From: Clostridiales bacterium
Lineage (GTDB): Bacteria > Bacillota > Clostridia > Oscillospirales > Oscillospiraceae
Reading direction: 5' to 3'
Length of the DNA stretch: 33,123 nt
Assembly: GCA_029265975.1 (NCBI GenBank)
Contig: JAJUGN010000019.1
Span: forward strand, 1 to 33,123
The position numbers and the translations under genes were made by a program. Positions 1-8,243 of the stretch are shown here, one piece after another (position 1 is the stretch's first letter; every line of letters starts with the position of its first letter). Under the pieces are notes generated by a model that was not told where the DNA came from, searched no databases, and saw nothing but the letters and a program-made list of their open reading frames with translations.

Positions 1-49
<49 letters not shown>

Positions 50-52
50 AAT

Positions 53-129
53 TGGCGACCCAGAACGGGCTCGAACCGTCGACCTCCAGCGTGACAGGCT
101 GGCGTTCTAACCAACTGAACTACTGGGCC
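53..129 (-). tRNA. tRNA-Asp (GTC)
   Basis: Full cloverleaf on the minus strand. The acceptor GGCCCAG pairs with CTGGGTC (one G-U), the anticodon arm is CCAGC-CTGTCAC-GCTGG giving anticodon GTC, the T loop has the usual TTCGAGC, and the discriminator G is followed by an encoded CCA. It is the middle gene of the tRNA array. Confidence 0.96.
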
Positions 130-180
130 ATAAAACCCGCTTGCGGCGGGAGCCGCCCCGCATTTGTGGGTCACGGACTT

Positions 181-256
181 TGGTGGGAACAACAGGGCTC
201 GAACCTGTGACCCCATGCTTGTAAGGCATGTGCTCTCCCAGCTGAGCTATGCTCCC
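181..256 (-). tRNA. tRNA-Val (TAC)
   Basis: Full cloverleaf on the minus strand. The acceptor GGGAGCA pairs with TGTTCCC, the anticodon arm is CATGC-CTTACAA-GCATG giving anticodon TAC, the T loop is TTCGAGC and CCA is encoded. It is the promoter-proximal gene of the array, about 50 nt before tRNA-Asp. Confidence 0.96.
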
Positions 257-284
257 AAGACCGATGTTTTTTGACGGCTTTGCT

Positions 285-313
285 ATTGTACCAAACCTTT
301 TTCCCCATGTCAA
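285..313 (-). promoter_or_regulatory. Sigma-A-type promoter of the tRNA array
   Basis: Read on the minus strand: a perfect -35 TTGACA (313..308), a 17-nt spacer and a -10 TACAAT (290..285). Transcription would start near 278, about 20 nt before tRNA-Val. The -35 lies only 10 nt beyond the hslO stop codon, so the array can also receive read-through from the hslO operon. No transcript data were available. Confidence 0.85.
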
Positions 314-323
314 CTGTTTATCT

Positions 324-1205
324 CTATTTTTTTGCCTCTTCGGCAATTCGTTTTATCTCCTCCGGCGTAAAGGTGTATACCGCGTCGCAGAAATGGCATC
401 TTACCTCGGTATTCTCTCCGTGCTCCTCGATTTCCCTCAGGTCTTCTGCCCCCAGGCTCGCCAGCACGCCGATTATCCTTTCCCTGCTGCAGTTGCACCT
501 GTATTCGATTTCATGGCTCTCCAGTATCCTGGGTTCCCGCTCTCCGAGCACGCCGTATATCAAATCCGCGGCCTTCCCCCCGTCCAGAACCGCGCTGACG
601 TTCCCGGCCGCTCTTATCCTTTCCTCAAGCCAGTCGGCGGCATCGTCCGGCGCGCCCGGCAGAAGCTCTATAATATAGCCGCCCGCGGATCGAACGCTCT
701 GATCCGTATCCACAAGCACGCCCAGGGCACAGGCGGAACGCACCTGCTGGCTCTCCAGAAGGTAAGCGGCGACATCCTCGGCTATTTCCCCGCTCACAAG
801 CTTCACGCTTCCGACATAGGGCTCCCCGAAACCGAGATCGTGTATGATTGTGAGCCTCCCGTCGGTGCCCACGGCCATGCCGACGTTCAGCTTTCCGTCC
901 GGTCTCAGAGGGAGATCCAGGGCCGGCTCGCCCACATATCCCCTTACGTTGCCCATGCTGTCCGAAACGGCCATAACGGTTCCAATCGGCCCTCCGCCGT
1001 TGATCTGAAAGGTCAGCGAGCCGTTCTCGCTTTTTATCTCGTCGCCCAGCATTGAAGCCGCCGCCAGGGCCCTGCCGAGCGCCGCTGTGGCCACGGGGAG
1101 CGTTTTATGCATCCTCCTCGCCTTTTCCGTAAGGTGTCTTGTGCTCACCGCAGTCATTTTTATAAACCCGTCGCCTGTAACGGCGTGTATTATCTCATCT
1201 TTCAT
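324..1205 (-). CDS. hslO: Hsp33 redox-regulated chaperone
   Basis: Cytoplasmic holdase chaperone that is switched on by oxidative unfolding of its C-terminal zinc domain. The 293-residue product has the usual Hsp33 length and begins MKDEIIHAVTGDGFIKMTAV, a typical family N-terminus. The zinc ligands are visible as a CxC pair (Cys237, Cys239) and a CxxC pair (Cys270, Cys273). The start at 1205 is chosen because GAGGAAG stands just upstream and the ATG overlaps the stop of the methyltransferase gene by 4 nt (ATGA), which indicates translational coupling. A longer reading frame exists upstream but would run through the neighbouring gene. It is the last gene of the yerC-methyltransferase-hslO operon. 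Identity is secure from the motif spacing and full-length similarity as recalled; no database search was run. Confidence 0.95.
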   Translation of the reverse strand: MKDEIIHAVTGDGFIKMTAVSTRHLTEKARRMHKTLPVATAALGRALAAASMLGDEIKSENGSLTFQINGGGPIGTVMAVSDSMGNVRGYVGEPALDLPLRPDGKLNVGMAVGTDGRLTIIHDLGFGEPYVGSVKLVSGEIAEDVAAYLLESQQVRSACALGVLVDTDQSVRSAGGYIIELLPGAPDDAADWLEERIRAAGNVSAVLDGGKAADLIYGVLGEREPRILESHEIEYRCNCSRERIIGVLASLGAEDLREIEEHGENTEVRCHFCDAVYTFTPEEIKRIAEEAKK

Positions 1206-1954
1206 ATACGCTTCTTCCTCGCCGTGAAAAAAATTCTGCTCTCGTTTTCTTCGGGCGCCCGGCACTTCAGCTCCCCGTAGATATTGACGTCCTCAAATCC
1301 GGCGGAAACAAGGGCGTTTTCGAGTTCGGACACGCTGTAAGCGTACTCCGCATGCTCCTCGAAATTGCGCCGCCAGAGGCTTCCCTGCTTTGTAAATATG
1401 TCGATGCCGTAATAGCAGGCGCTCTCCGCCTCGTTGAATTCCGCCCTCCACACGCAGAATATTCCCTCTTTTTCGTCCAGAAATACCTGCCCGTCCAATC
1501 CCTTAAGCTTTTCCGGGGTGTTTACGTCGAAAATGAATATTCCCCCCGGCTCCAGAAACAGCAAAACGCGTCTGAAGGCGGCCTTCACCGCCTCGATGTC
1601 CGGCAGATAGTTTATGCCGTCAAGAGAGCATACCGCCGCGTCTACGGTTCCGTACAGATCGAGCTCCTCCATGGTCTGGTTTATGAACAGCGGAGCCGCG
1701 GATTCGCCCTGCGCGTCCGATTTTGCAAGCGCCTCGGCCAGCATTTCGGCGGACGCGTCCACGCCGGTCACATCAAAGCCCCGCCTCGCCATTATATATG
1801 AAAGTGTGCCCGTTCCGCAGGCGAGGTCGAGCACGCTTTTCACCTTAAGATCATTTTTTTCGAAGAGCGATTCATAAAAATCCGCCCATTTTTCATAGTC
1901 GACATCCGAAGTCAGCGCGTCATAGCATGATGCGAGAGAAAAATACGGGGTCAT
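1202..1954 (-). CDS. Class I SAM-dependent methyltransferase
   Basis: Cytoplasmic methyltransferase of about 250 residues with a Rossmann-type SAM-binding core. Motif I reads VLDLACGTGT (residues 41-50), followed by an acidic post-I segment (GVDAS) and a motif IV-like acidic segment around AAVCSLDGINYL. The N-terminus (YFSLASCYDALTSDVDYEKW) is typical of the small-molecule methyltransferases often found beside Firmicute housekeeping genes. The substrate cannot be read from the sequence. It overlaps both neighbours by 4 nt (ATGA junctions), so it is translated as part of the yerC-hslO operon. Membership of the class I fold is firm; a specific reaction is not assigned. Confidence 0.88.
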   Translation of the reverse strand: MTPYFSLASCYDALTSDVDYEKWADFYESLFEKNDLKVKSVLDLACGTGTLSYIMARRGFDVTGVDASAEMLAEALAKSDAQGESAAPLFINQTMEELDLYGTVDAAVCSLDGINYLPDIEAVKAAFRRVLLFLEPGGIFIFDVNTPEKLKGLDGQVFLDEKEGIFCVWRAEFNEAESACYYGIDIFTKQGSLWRRNFEEHAEYAYSVSELENALVSAGFEDVNIYGELKCRAPEENESRIFFTARKKRI

Positions 1955-2244
1955 TTCTTTTCATCCAATCTGTTAAAAACGATTTCATAGCCGCCGACTC
2001 CGTACTGGATGGACCTGTTCACACGGCTGATTATGGCGCTGCTTGCGCCCGTTTCCTCCATTATCGCGCTGTAAATAAGTCCGTCATGCAGTCGCCTTGC
2101 GACCTCATACCTCTGCTCCATGGCCAGGATTTCGCTCACGCTGCAGATATCGTCGAAAAACTTCCTGCATTCCTCTTCGGTTTTAAGCGTAAGAATGGCG
2201 CGGTAGAATTCGCTGCTGCGGGGACCGTCCTTGTTTTTTCTCAT
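1951..2244 (-). CDS. yerC: YerC/YecD family TrpR-related DNA-binding protein
   Basis: A 97-residue helical protein with a TrpR-like helix-turn-helix near residues 58-79 (YSAIMEETGASSAIISRVNR), which matches the YerC/YecD family. Family members are presumed small repressors; the ligand, if any, is not known to me. The start at 2244 is set by a clear GGAGGT five to six nt upstream; the frame remains open upstream, but that extension has no ribosome-binding site and an unrelated composition. It is the first gene of the operon, and its stop overlaps the methyltransferase start (ATGA). Its position suggests it may autoregulate the operon, but that is inference. Confidence 0.85.
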   Translation of the reverse strand: MRKNKDGPRSSEFYRAILTLKTEEECRKFFDDICSVSEILAMEQRYEVARRLHDGLIYSAIMEETGASSAIISRVNRSIQYGVGGYEIVFNRLDEKK

Positions 2245-2453
2245 ATTGACCTCCATGCTCCGCGCCCGTAAAACCGTAATGCGCCCGAAAAGCGCCGGAA
2301 GCCTTTCCGCATTCCAGCATTCCGAGCCGCAGAGGGCGCGCAGTATATTGCAAGACCGCAAGAGCGGCATTTGAACTCTCAAGACGTTTGTTTTCAATTT
2401 TATCACACAGGTATTTTTAAGTAAATCATTTTTAATTTAAGGAGCGACATTGT

Positions 2454-3182
2454 ATGAAACCTTCCGTTTGTCCCTCTCTCACCGCCGAAACCCTCGAAAC
2501 GCCCGTACATATCGAGCATGACGGCGTATTGCTCTGCACCGCTCTCATATTGCAGCCCGTATTCAAAGGCGAGGCGCCGAAATGGGCGCTGCGCCGCATA
2601 AACTCTTACTACGAACGCTTTGCTAAAAAGCTGCTCCGCTATGTCAATACCGTCCTTGCGGAAAACGCCATGAGCGACTACGAATACAGAAGCGAAAACG
2701 GCTTTCCTTTTTTCCCTTACGAGCTGCGCTCGGACTTCACCGTGACATTAAATAAAGAAGGTTTTTTGAGCCTTTATACCGACGTATACGAATTCACGGG
2801 CGGCGCCCACGGAAATACGCGCCGGTTCGCAGACATCTGGCACAGCGATTCCGGCTTCCCCGCCTCTGTTTCTGATTTCTTCCCCAGGGGCGCAAACTAC
2901 AAAAGGCTTCTGACGGACGAGGCGACAGCGGAAGCGGCACGGCAGATGGAGGAGGGAACCTTCATGTACTTTGACAATTATCCCGAACTCATAAAAAAGA
3001 ACTTTTCCAAGCAGAATATATATTTGACCGAAAGCGGAATGGCGCTTTTTTTCCAGCAGTATGAGATAGCCCCCTATTCCTCGGGGATACCGGTTTTTGT
3101 AGCGGCGTACAACAGCGAAACAGGCCCCTTTCCGCCTGAGTGCAGGAATACGTTAACGCCGAGGCCGCTTTACAGGCGTTAA
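2454..3182 (+). CDS. DUF3298 (RsiV-like) domain protein without visible export signal
   Basis: A 242-residue protein with the hallmarks of the DUF4163/DUF3298 module known from RsiV-type anti-sigma factors: YEFTGGAHGNT at residues 112-122 and FFQQYEIAPYSSGI at 199-212. In RsiV this module lies outside the membrane and binds lysozyme. Here there is no signal peptide and no hydrophobic segment long enough to cross the membrane, so the protein looks cytoplasmic or is exported by an unrecognised route. The start is supported by AAGGAG upstream. It is divergent from yerC and is followed by about 215 nt before the surface-protein gene. Function is unknown. Domain assignment is confident; anti-sigma activity is not claimed. 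Confidence 0.8.
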   Translation: MKPSVCPSLTAETLETPVHIEHDGVLLCTALILQPVFKGEAPKWALRRINSYYERFAKKLLRYVNTVLAENAMSDYEYRSENGFPFFPYELRSDFTVTLNKEGFLSLYTDVYEFTGGAHGNTRRFADIWHSDSGFPASVSDFFPRGANYKRLLTDEATAEAARQMEEGTFMYFDNYPELIKKNFSKQNIYLTESGMALFFQQYEIAPYSSGIPVFVAAYNSETGPFPPECRNTLTPRPLYRR

Positions 3183-3306
3183 ATATTATATATTTTTCTA
3201 CTTTTTTCCCTCCGGAAGAATATTTCCGCATTCCCGGTAAAAAATAGTAGCACAGTTTGCGGGAGGCCGGTTTATAAAAAACCAAAAGGCAGAAAAAAGG
3301 CGTTTA

Positions 3307-3340
3307 TTGCCCGCCCGCAGGGGAAACCGGGCGCGTGCAA
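3307..3340 (+). other. Hairpin in the leader of the SLH surface-protein gene
   Basis: In the non-coding stretch before the SLH gene, TTGC (3307-3310) pairs with GCAA (3337-3340) and CGCCCG (3312-3317) pairs with CGGGCG (3328-3333), leaving a purine-rich loop. There is no U-run, so it is not a standard terminator. It could be a leader RNA structure, but no known riboswitch consensus is matched. Confidence 0.35.
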
Positions 3341-3397
3341 TCCGGCTGTTCCTTTACGGCTTTTGCGCTTCAAACGAATGAAAGGAATGAGGAAAAA

Positions 3398-4693
3398 ATG
3401 AAAAAGAAATTAAATGGTTTTTGCCGCCCTATGATATTGCTGGCTCTTTTAGTCACAGCGTTTCTTAACCTGACCGCCCCCGCAAAGGCCATAAGGGTCT
3501 CCAGCGTTTCGCTGAACGTCGTGACCAAGAATGTTAACAGCGGCGGAAGCATTTCCTTCTCCGTCTCTGATTTTTCGGAAATGGTCTCGGACGCCAGCGC
3601 AATAAGGCTCGCTTCCGTTCCGGAAAAGACTCTGGGAGTGCTCATGATAGGCGACAGACAGCTCGAAGCGGGCAGCACGCTCAGCCTCAGCGAGCTTGAC
3701 GATCTCGTTTTCCGCGCCGGACACGAGTCCGGGATCGCAGCAATGTTCGAGGTTGCAGCTTTGTACGGCGACGGCTCCGAGAAAAACGTAGCGGTCGTGG
3801 TTCGGGTAAATTCCGGCCCGAACTACGCCCCCGTCGCCCAGAGCATATACCTCAAAACCTACAAGGGCGTGTCGGTCGAGGGAAGGTTCTGCGCCTCAGA
3901 CCCCGAGGGCGACACGCTTACCTATGAGATCGCGCTGGCCCCTCACAAGGGCAGCGTGACCGTCAACGGAGACAGCTTCGTGTATACTCCCAAGGAAGGG
4001 CTGAAAGGGCGGGATGTGTTCACCTATTACTCCATAGATTCAAACGGCAACGTCTCGGAGCAGGCCTCGGTCCATATTAATATTCTAAAGCAGAAAAGCA
4101 GCGTAGCCTATTCCGACCTCAAGGGAAACGGGGCGGGTTACGCGGCCGTCCGCCTGGCCGAAAGCGGCGTTTTCGTAGGCGAAAAACTCGGAAACAGCTA
4201 TTTCTTCTCCCCGTCCAAAACCGTTACAAGAGGCGAGTTTCTGGCGCTCTGCATGAGGGCCTGCGGACTGGAAACTATAAAGGATATAAGCAAGACGGGT
4301 TTTGACGACGACGACGGCATCGAAACCTGGCTAAAGCCCTATGTTTCCGCAGCCGTTCTTTCGGACATCATAGGCGGCTACAGGACCGAAGACGGGGCCA
4401 TAGTTTTCTCGGCGGACAGGCCGGTAACCTTCGCGGAAGCGGCAGTTATCCTGAACAGAGCCCTCAAGATCCCCGACGTTAACGACGCGGTTTGCGTTTA
4501 CTCCCCCTCGGCTCCCGCCTGGGCGCAACAGGCAGCCATGAACCTTGCCTCCGTGGGAATTATGCCCTCTAATCCGGAGCTGGCGTCCGGCGGATACCTC
4601 ACGAGGGCCGACTCGGCCAAGCTGCTTTGCTCCGCGATGGACATCGCAGAGCAAAAGGGCGAAAGATCGCTTCTGGACTGGGCGAGAAGATAA
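3398..4693 (+). CDS. Cell-surface protein: signal peptide, cadherin/Big-type domain, three SLH repeats
   Basis: A 431-residue secreted protein. Residues 1-31 form a signal peptide (KKK, hydrophobic core, APAKA cleavage-like site). Residues about 32-140 are a beta-rich segment. Residues about 143-229 look like a cadherin-like/bacterial Ig domain, with an ASDPEGDTLTYEI motif and a YTPKEGLKGRDVFTYYSID motif. The C-terminus carries three S-layer homology repeats (about 238-290, 302-357 and 370-416), which normally bind pyruvylated secondary cell-wall polymer. The start is set by GAGG six nt upstream of the ATG. It is the only obviously wall-anchored protein in the window, and no enzyme domain is seen, so a structural or adhesive role is plausible. 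Ligand unknown. Confidence 0.88.
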   Translation: MKKKLNGFCRPMILLALLVTAFLNLTAPAKAIRVSSVSLNVVTKNVNSGGSISFSVSDFSEMVSDASAIRLASVPEKTLGVLMIGDRQLEAGSTLSLSELDDLVFRAGHESGIAAMFEVAALYGDGSEKNVAVVVRVNSGPNYAPVAQSIYLKTYKGVSVEGRFCASDPEGDTLTYEIALAPHKGSVTVNGDSFVYTPKEGLKGRDVFTYYSIDSNGNVSEQASVHINILKQKSSVAYSDLKGNGAGYAAVRLAESGVFVGEKLGNSYFFSPSKTVTRGEFLALCMRACGLETIKDISKTGFDDDDGIETWLKPYVSAAVLSDIIGGYRTEDGAIVFSADRPVTFAEAAVILNRALKIPDVNDAVCVYSPSAPAWAQQAAMNLASVGIMPSNPELASGGYLTRADSAKLLCSAMDIAEQKGERSLLDWARR

Positions 4694-4735
4694 TCTACGG
4701 CTCCCTATGCCTGTCGGAGCAAAAAAGATAAGGGG

Positions 4736-4775
4736 AAATAAGCGCCTCTCCTTTAAGCGGAGAGACGCTTATTTT
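4736..4775. terminator. Bidirectional terminator between the SLH gene and rqcH
   Basis: AAATAAGCG plus CTCTCC (4736-4751, with one mismatched position at 4745/4765) pairs across a 7-nt loop with GGAGAG and CGCTTATTT (4759-4774). There are A/T-rich tracts on both sides, so it can serve both convergent genes. The rqcH stop codon (4769-4771) is inside one arm. Confidence 0.85.
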
Positions 4776-6529
4776 GCTCTGAGCTCGTCCGCAAGCTTTC
4801 TGTCCGGAGTCGCATAAATCGTTTTGTAGTCCGAATAGACCGCCATTCCCGGTTTCGCTCCGGGAGGTTTCCTGACATGCTTAATGAGCGTGTAGTCCAC
4901 CGGAACCTTCTGGCTCTCGGAAGCCTGTGAGTACAGCGCCGCGAGCTTGGCGGCCTCCTCTATCGTGCGGTCGTCCGCATTTTTTCCGCCTGTCATTATC
5001 ACCACATGAGAACCGTGTATTTTCTGGGTATGGAGCCAGAGATCGAACCTTTCGGCAGTCCTGAACGTAAGCTCGTCGTTCTGGGTGTTGTTCTTTCCAA
5101 CCAAAATCTCAAAGCCCGTCGAGGAAATGAATCTTAAAGGCTTAGACTTGATTTCCTTTTCCTTTTTTGACGAAGGCCTTGGAGCAAGCAGCCCCATTTT
5201 CTCAAGCTCCCTGCGGATCTCCAGAACGTCTTTTTCTCCCGAGGCCCTCGAAAGCTCGTCCAGCACGCTTTCAAGATAGTAAAGCTCGGCCCCTCCCGCT
5301 TCAATAAGCTCGGTCAGGCGCCGCTCGGCGTTTTTCGCCTTGTTGTATTCCTTGTAATACCTCGCGGCGTTCTGCTGGGGCGACAGTCTGGGATCAAGCC
5401 TTATCTCGATTTCCGCGTTGTCTTCCGAGTAGAAATCGTTGGCCCGGAGCAGAGACATGCCCGGCCTCATGCTGTGAAGGTTGGCCGTTATTATATCCCC
5501 GATTTCGCGAAGCCTGTCGCGGCCCAGGGTGGCTTTAAGCTCCTCCTCCTGGTTTGCAAGCCTCCGTTTCGTGCGGTCGCGCAGGTTGCGGACGGCTTTT
5601 ATGAGAGCCTCCGTCCTCTGCCTTGCGCTTTCCGCTATGTCCCTCTCCGTATAGAAAAAGTCAAGCAGCTCGGAAAAGCTCGAAAACTCTCGCCTTTCCA
5701 TTTTCTCCCCGTACTGGGTAATCGGTATGCAGGAAAAATCATAGGGCTTTCCCGCGCGGCTGAGCATACAGGGCGTAAAGGCTCCGTTTTTCATTTCCCC
5801 GAAGAATTCGGCAAGCTTTTCGGGGAAAGCGGCTTTCTCACCGCGCCCGAGGCCGGCTATTAAAACGGATGTGTCGCCGAAAAATCTCTGGGAAAGCTCC
5901 CTGCAAATCAGAGGTGAAATGCCGAAAAATGTATCCAGCAGCCAATTATCGACCGTTTTTTCTTCGAAGGCCGCGTTCCAGATTCGTATTATATCGTCTT
6001 TTGAGACAAGGAGCGGATCCTTTTTGTCGGAGGGCAGCGGCGGACGGTAAAAAAGGCCCGGCATAAGGCCGCGTTTTTCTCCCATGTCGCCCTCCGAGCG
6101 CCGCAGGCAGTCGACAATGCGCCCGTCGCCGGCCACAAGTATAAGATTCGGAGATGCTCCGATAAGCTCGATTATCAGGAGGCTTTTCCCCGGAACCCCC
6201 ATTTCATCATACACGTCGAGCTCAAAATTGAGGACCCTCTCCATGGAAGGCTGGGTTACCGCCGCTATGCGGGCTCCCAGAAGATGTTTTCTGAGAAGCA
6301 TGCAGAACATCGGCGGCTGCTGCGGATTTTCAAACTGCATTTCCGTGAAATGGACTCTCGCCCTTCCTGTGGAAGCCGATACAAGAAGTCTGCGGGACGC
6401 TCCAGTGCCCCGCAGAGTAAATACGATTTCATTTTTCCCTGGCTGCTGGATTTTATCGATTTTCGCGCCTTCCGCCGATTTCCTTATCTCATCGGCTACC
6501 GGCATAAGGCAAAGCGCGTCAAGAGGCAT
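4769..6529 (-). CDS. rqcH: RqcH, NFACT family ribosome quality-control factor
   Basis: Binds the 50S-peptidyl-tRNA complex after ribosome splitting and recruits tRNA-Ala to add C-terminal alanine tails, marking the stalled chain for proteolysis (known for B. subtilis RqcH; older name fibronectin-binding protein). The 586-residue product has the NFACT-N region (about 5-230), a charged coiled-coil middle (about 295-430) and a C-terminal NFACT-R region with WLHTQKIHGSHVVI and KPPGAKPGMAVYSDYKTI. Residues 97-98, where B. subtilis has the tRNA-contacting Asp-Arg pair, read Glu-Arg here. The start follows GGAGG in the end of mrnC, with a 2-nt gap between the genes. It is the last gene of the long comEA operon and ends in a terminator stem. 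Confidence 0.93.
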   Translation of the reverse strand: MPLDALCLMPVADEIRKSAEGAKIDKIQQPGKNEIVFTLRGTGASRRLLVSASTGRARVHFTEMQFENPQQPPMFCMLLRKHLLGARIAAVTQPSMERVLNFELDVYDEMGVPGKSLLIIELIGASPNLILVAGDGRIVDCLRRSEGDMGEKRGLMPGLFYRPPLPSDKKDPLLVSKDDIIRIWNAAFEEKTVDNWLLDTFFGISPLICRELSQRFFGDTSVLIAGLGRGEKAAFPEKLAEFFGEMKNGAFTPCMLSRAGKPYDFSCIPITQYGEKMERREFSSFSELLDFFYTERDIAESARQRTEALIKAVRNLRDRTKRRLANQEEELKATLGRDRLREIGDIITANLHSMRPGMSLLRANDFYSEDNAEIEIRLDPRLSPQQNAARYYKEYNKAKNAERRLTELIEAGGAELYYLESVLDELSRASGEKDVLEIRRELEKMGLLAPRPSSKKEKEIKSKPLRFISSTGFEILVGKNNTQNDELTFRTAERFDLWLHTQKIHGSHVVIMTGGKNADDRTIEEAAKLAALYSQASESQKVPVDYTLIKHVRKPPGAKPGMAVYSDYKTIYATPDRKLADELRAK

Positions 6530-6531
6530 TT

Positions 6532-6951
6532 TCAGCCCTCCATCATAATTTCAAAAAGTTCGTTCAGCCTGTCGAGCCTGCCCCGCAGGTAAAGGTATCC
6601 CATAAGGGCCTCGAGCCCGGTTGCGGCGTGGTACTCCGAGACGCTGGCGTTTCTGGGCACCGAGCCGACCTTTGCGTTCCGGCCGCGCCTGTAAACGTCC
6701 TTCTCCTCCTCGGTTAAAAAAGGCAGTATCTTTTTCGCCAGCTCGGCCTGTTTCGGGGCGTTAACGTACTCGACGGCCGCGCTGTGAAGCCCCGCGGAGG
6801 TGAATCTCCCGCGCTCGCAGAGCCGCACCCGGACCATAAGCTCATATACGGCGTCGCCTATGTGAGCGAGCCCGAGGCTGCTGATTTTCCCCGTTTCCTC
6901 GTCGCTCATCTTGATGTAGAAATAATTCTGCAAGCGGTCCTCCCGGATCAC
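6532..6951 (-). CDS. mrnC: Mini-ribonuclease III (23S rRNA maturation)
   Basis: A 139-residue RNase III-type catalytic domain without the double-stranded RNA-binding domain, as in the Mini-III family, which trims 23S rRNA ends in Firmicutes. The catalytic signature reads LAHIGDAVYELMVR and the second acidic region is GLEALMGYLYL; the RRGRNAKVGSVPRN segment is also typical. The start is a GTG at 6951 whose sequence GTGA overlaps the metY stop by 4 nt. An ATG 14 codons later is possible but has no better ribosome site. It lies directly before rqcH, forming an RNA and ribosome-maintenance pair. Confidence 0.93.
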   Translation of the reverse strand: MIREDRLQNYFYIKMSDEETGKISSLGLAHIGDAVYELMVRVRLCERGRFTSAGLHSAAVEYVNAPKQAELAKKILPFLTEEEKDVYRRGRNAKVGSVPRNASVSEYHAATGLEALMGYLYLRGRLDRLNELFEIMMEG

Positions 6952-8222
6952 AGGGCGGCGAGCGCCTGCTCCAGATCCATTATTATGTCTTTTTTGTCCT
7001 CTATTCCTACCGAAAGACGGATAAGGTCGGAGGAAACGCCCGCCGCTTTCAGCTCATCCTCGTTCATCTGCCTGTGAGTGGTGCTCGCGGGATGCAGAAC
7101 GCAGGTGCGCGCGTCGGCGACGTGCGTCACGATTGAGGCAAGCTTCAGGTTTTTCATAAATTTTTCCGCAGCCTCCCGCCCGCCCTTTATTCCGAAGGAA
7201 ACCACCCCGCAAGAGCCGTTCGGCAGGTACTTTTTCGCGCGCTCATAGTATTTGCTGCTTTTCAGGCCGCAGTAGTTGACCCAGGAGACCCTGTCGTTTT
7301 GCTCCAGAAACTCCGCCGCAGCCTGAGCGTTCTCGCAATGCCTCGGAACGCGGACGTGAAGCGACTCAAGCCCGAGATTCAGGAGAAAAGCGTTATGCGG
7401 AGACTGCACCGAGCCGAGGTCGCGCATGAGCTGCACGGTCGCCTTGGTGATATAAGCGCCCTTTCCGAAGCGCTCGGTGTATACCACCCCGTGGTAGCTT
7501 TCGTCCGGGGCGGTCAGTCCGGGGTACTTGTCGGGATATTTCCCCCAGTCAAAGTTCCCGCTGTCGACGATAGCTCCGCCCAGTGTCGCCGCGTGCCCGT
7601 CCATGTACTTTGTTGTGGAGTGGATGACGATATCCGCGCCCCATTCAAAGGGACGGCAGTTCACGGGAGTCGCGAAGGTGTTGTCAACTATCAGCGGCAC
7701 GCCGTGCCTGTGCGCGGCGTCGGCAAAGCGCTCTATATCCAGAACCCTAAGGGCCGGATTCGCTATGGTTTCCCCGAAAATCGCTCTGGTATTAGGTTTA
7801 AACGCCGCGTTCAGCTCCTCGTCCGAGCAGTCCGGGTCGACGAAGCTGAAGTCTATGCCCATGCGCCTCATGGTGACGGCGAAAAGGTTGTAGGTGCCTC
7901 CGTATATCGCCGTCGAGGCCACGACATGGTCGCCCGCCGAACAGATATTGAAGACCGAATAGAAAGTGGCGGCCTGCCCGGAGGCGGTCAGCATCGCCGC
8001 GAAGCCGCCCTCGAGAGCGGCGATTTTGGCGGCCACGAAATCGTTGGTCGGATTTGCAACGCGGGAATAGAAGTATCCCCCCGCTTCAAGGTCAAACAGC
8101 CTGCCCATATCCTCGCAGGTTTCGTATTTGTAAGTCGTGCTCTGTATAATAGGGATAATTCTCGGCTCTCCCGATTTCGGAGAATATCCGGCCTGCACGC
8201 ATTTTGTGTTTATTTCGCTCAT
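6948..8222 (-). CDS. metY: O-acetylhomoserine sulfhydrylase / aminocarboxypropyltransferase
   Basis: PLP-dependent enzyme of the Cys/Met metabolism family that makes homocysteine (or methionine) from O-acetylhomoserine and a sulfur donor. The 424-residue protein shows the family motifs in order: YSRVANPT (52-59), IVDNTFATP (178-186) and the PLP lysine in HSTTKYMDGH (Lys205). The length (about 425) fits the MetY type rather than the shorter MetB type. The start at 8222 is preferred over an in-frame GTG three codons upstream, because AGGAAG is correctly spaced for the ATG and too close for the GTG. It sits between the GerMN gene and mrnC, an unusual place for a methionine gene, and no S-box or T-box leader is visible. 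Confidence 0.92.
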   Translation of the reverse strand: MSEINTKCVQAGYSPKSGEPRIIPIIQSTTYKYETCEDMGRLFDLEAGGYFYSRVANPTNDFVAAKIAALEGGFAAMLTASGQAATFYSVFNICSAGDHVVASTAIYGGTYNLFAVTMRRMGIDFSFVDPDCSDEELNAAFKPNTRAIFGETIANPALRVLDIERFADAAHRHGVPLIVDNTFATPVNCRPFEWGADIVIHSTTKYMDGHAATLGGAIVDSGNFDWGKYPDKYPGLTAPDESYHGVVYTERFGKGAYITKATVQLMRDLGSVQSPHNAFLLNLGLESLHVRVPRHCENAQAAAEFLEQNDRVSWVNYCGLKSSKYYERAKKYLPNGSCGVVSFGIKGGREAAEKFMKNLKLASIVTHVADARTCVLHPASTTHRQMNEDELKAAGVSSDLIRLSVGIEDKKDIIMDLEQALAAL

Positions 8223-8243
8223 TGTAGGCACTTCCTGTCGCTG

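Noticed and set aside
249-1055. Long open frame on the plus strand opposite hslO
   Set aside because: It has no ribosome site, overlaps a tRNA and its promoter, and its translation looks like the complement of a GC-rich gene.
3300-3397. Possible c-di-GMP riboswitch before the SLH gene (AGGGGAAACC followed by GTGCAA)
   Set aside because: The spacing between the two motifs is far too short for the P2 stem and the GCAAAGC core is not matched, so only a small hairpin is reported.
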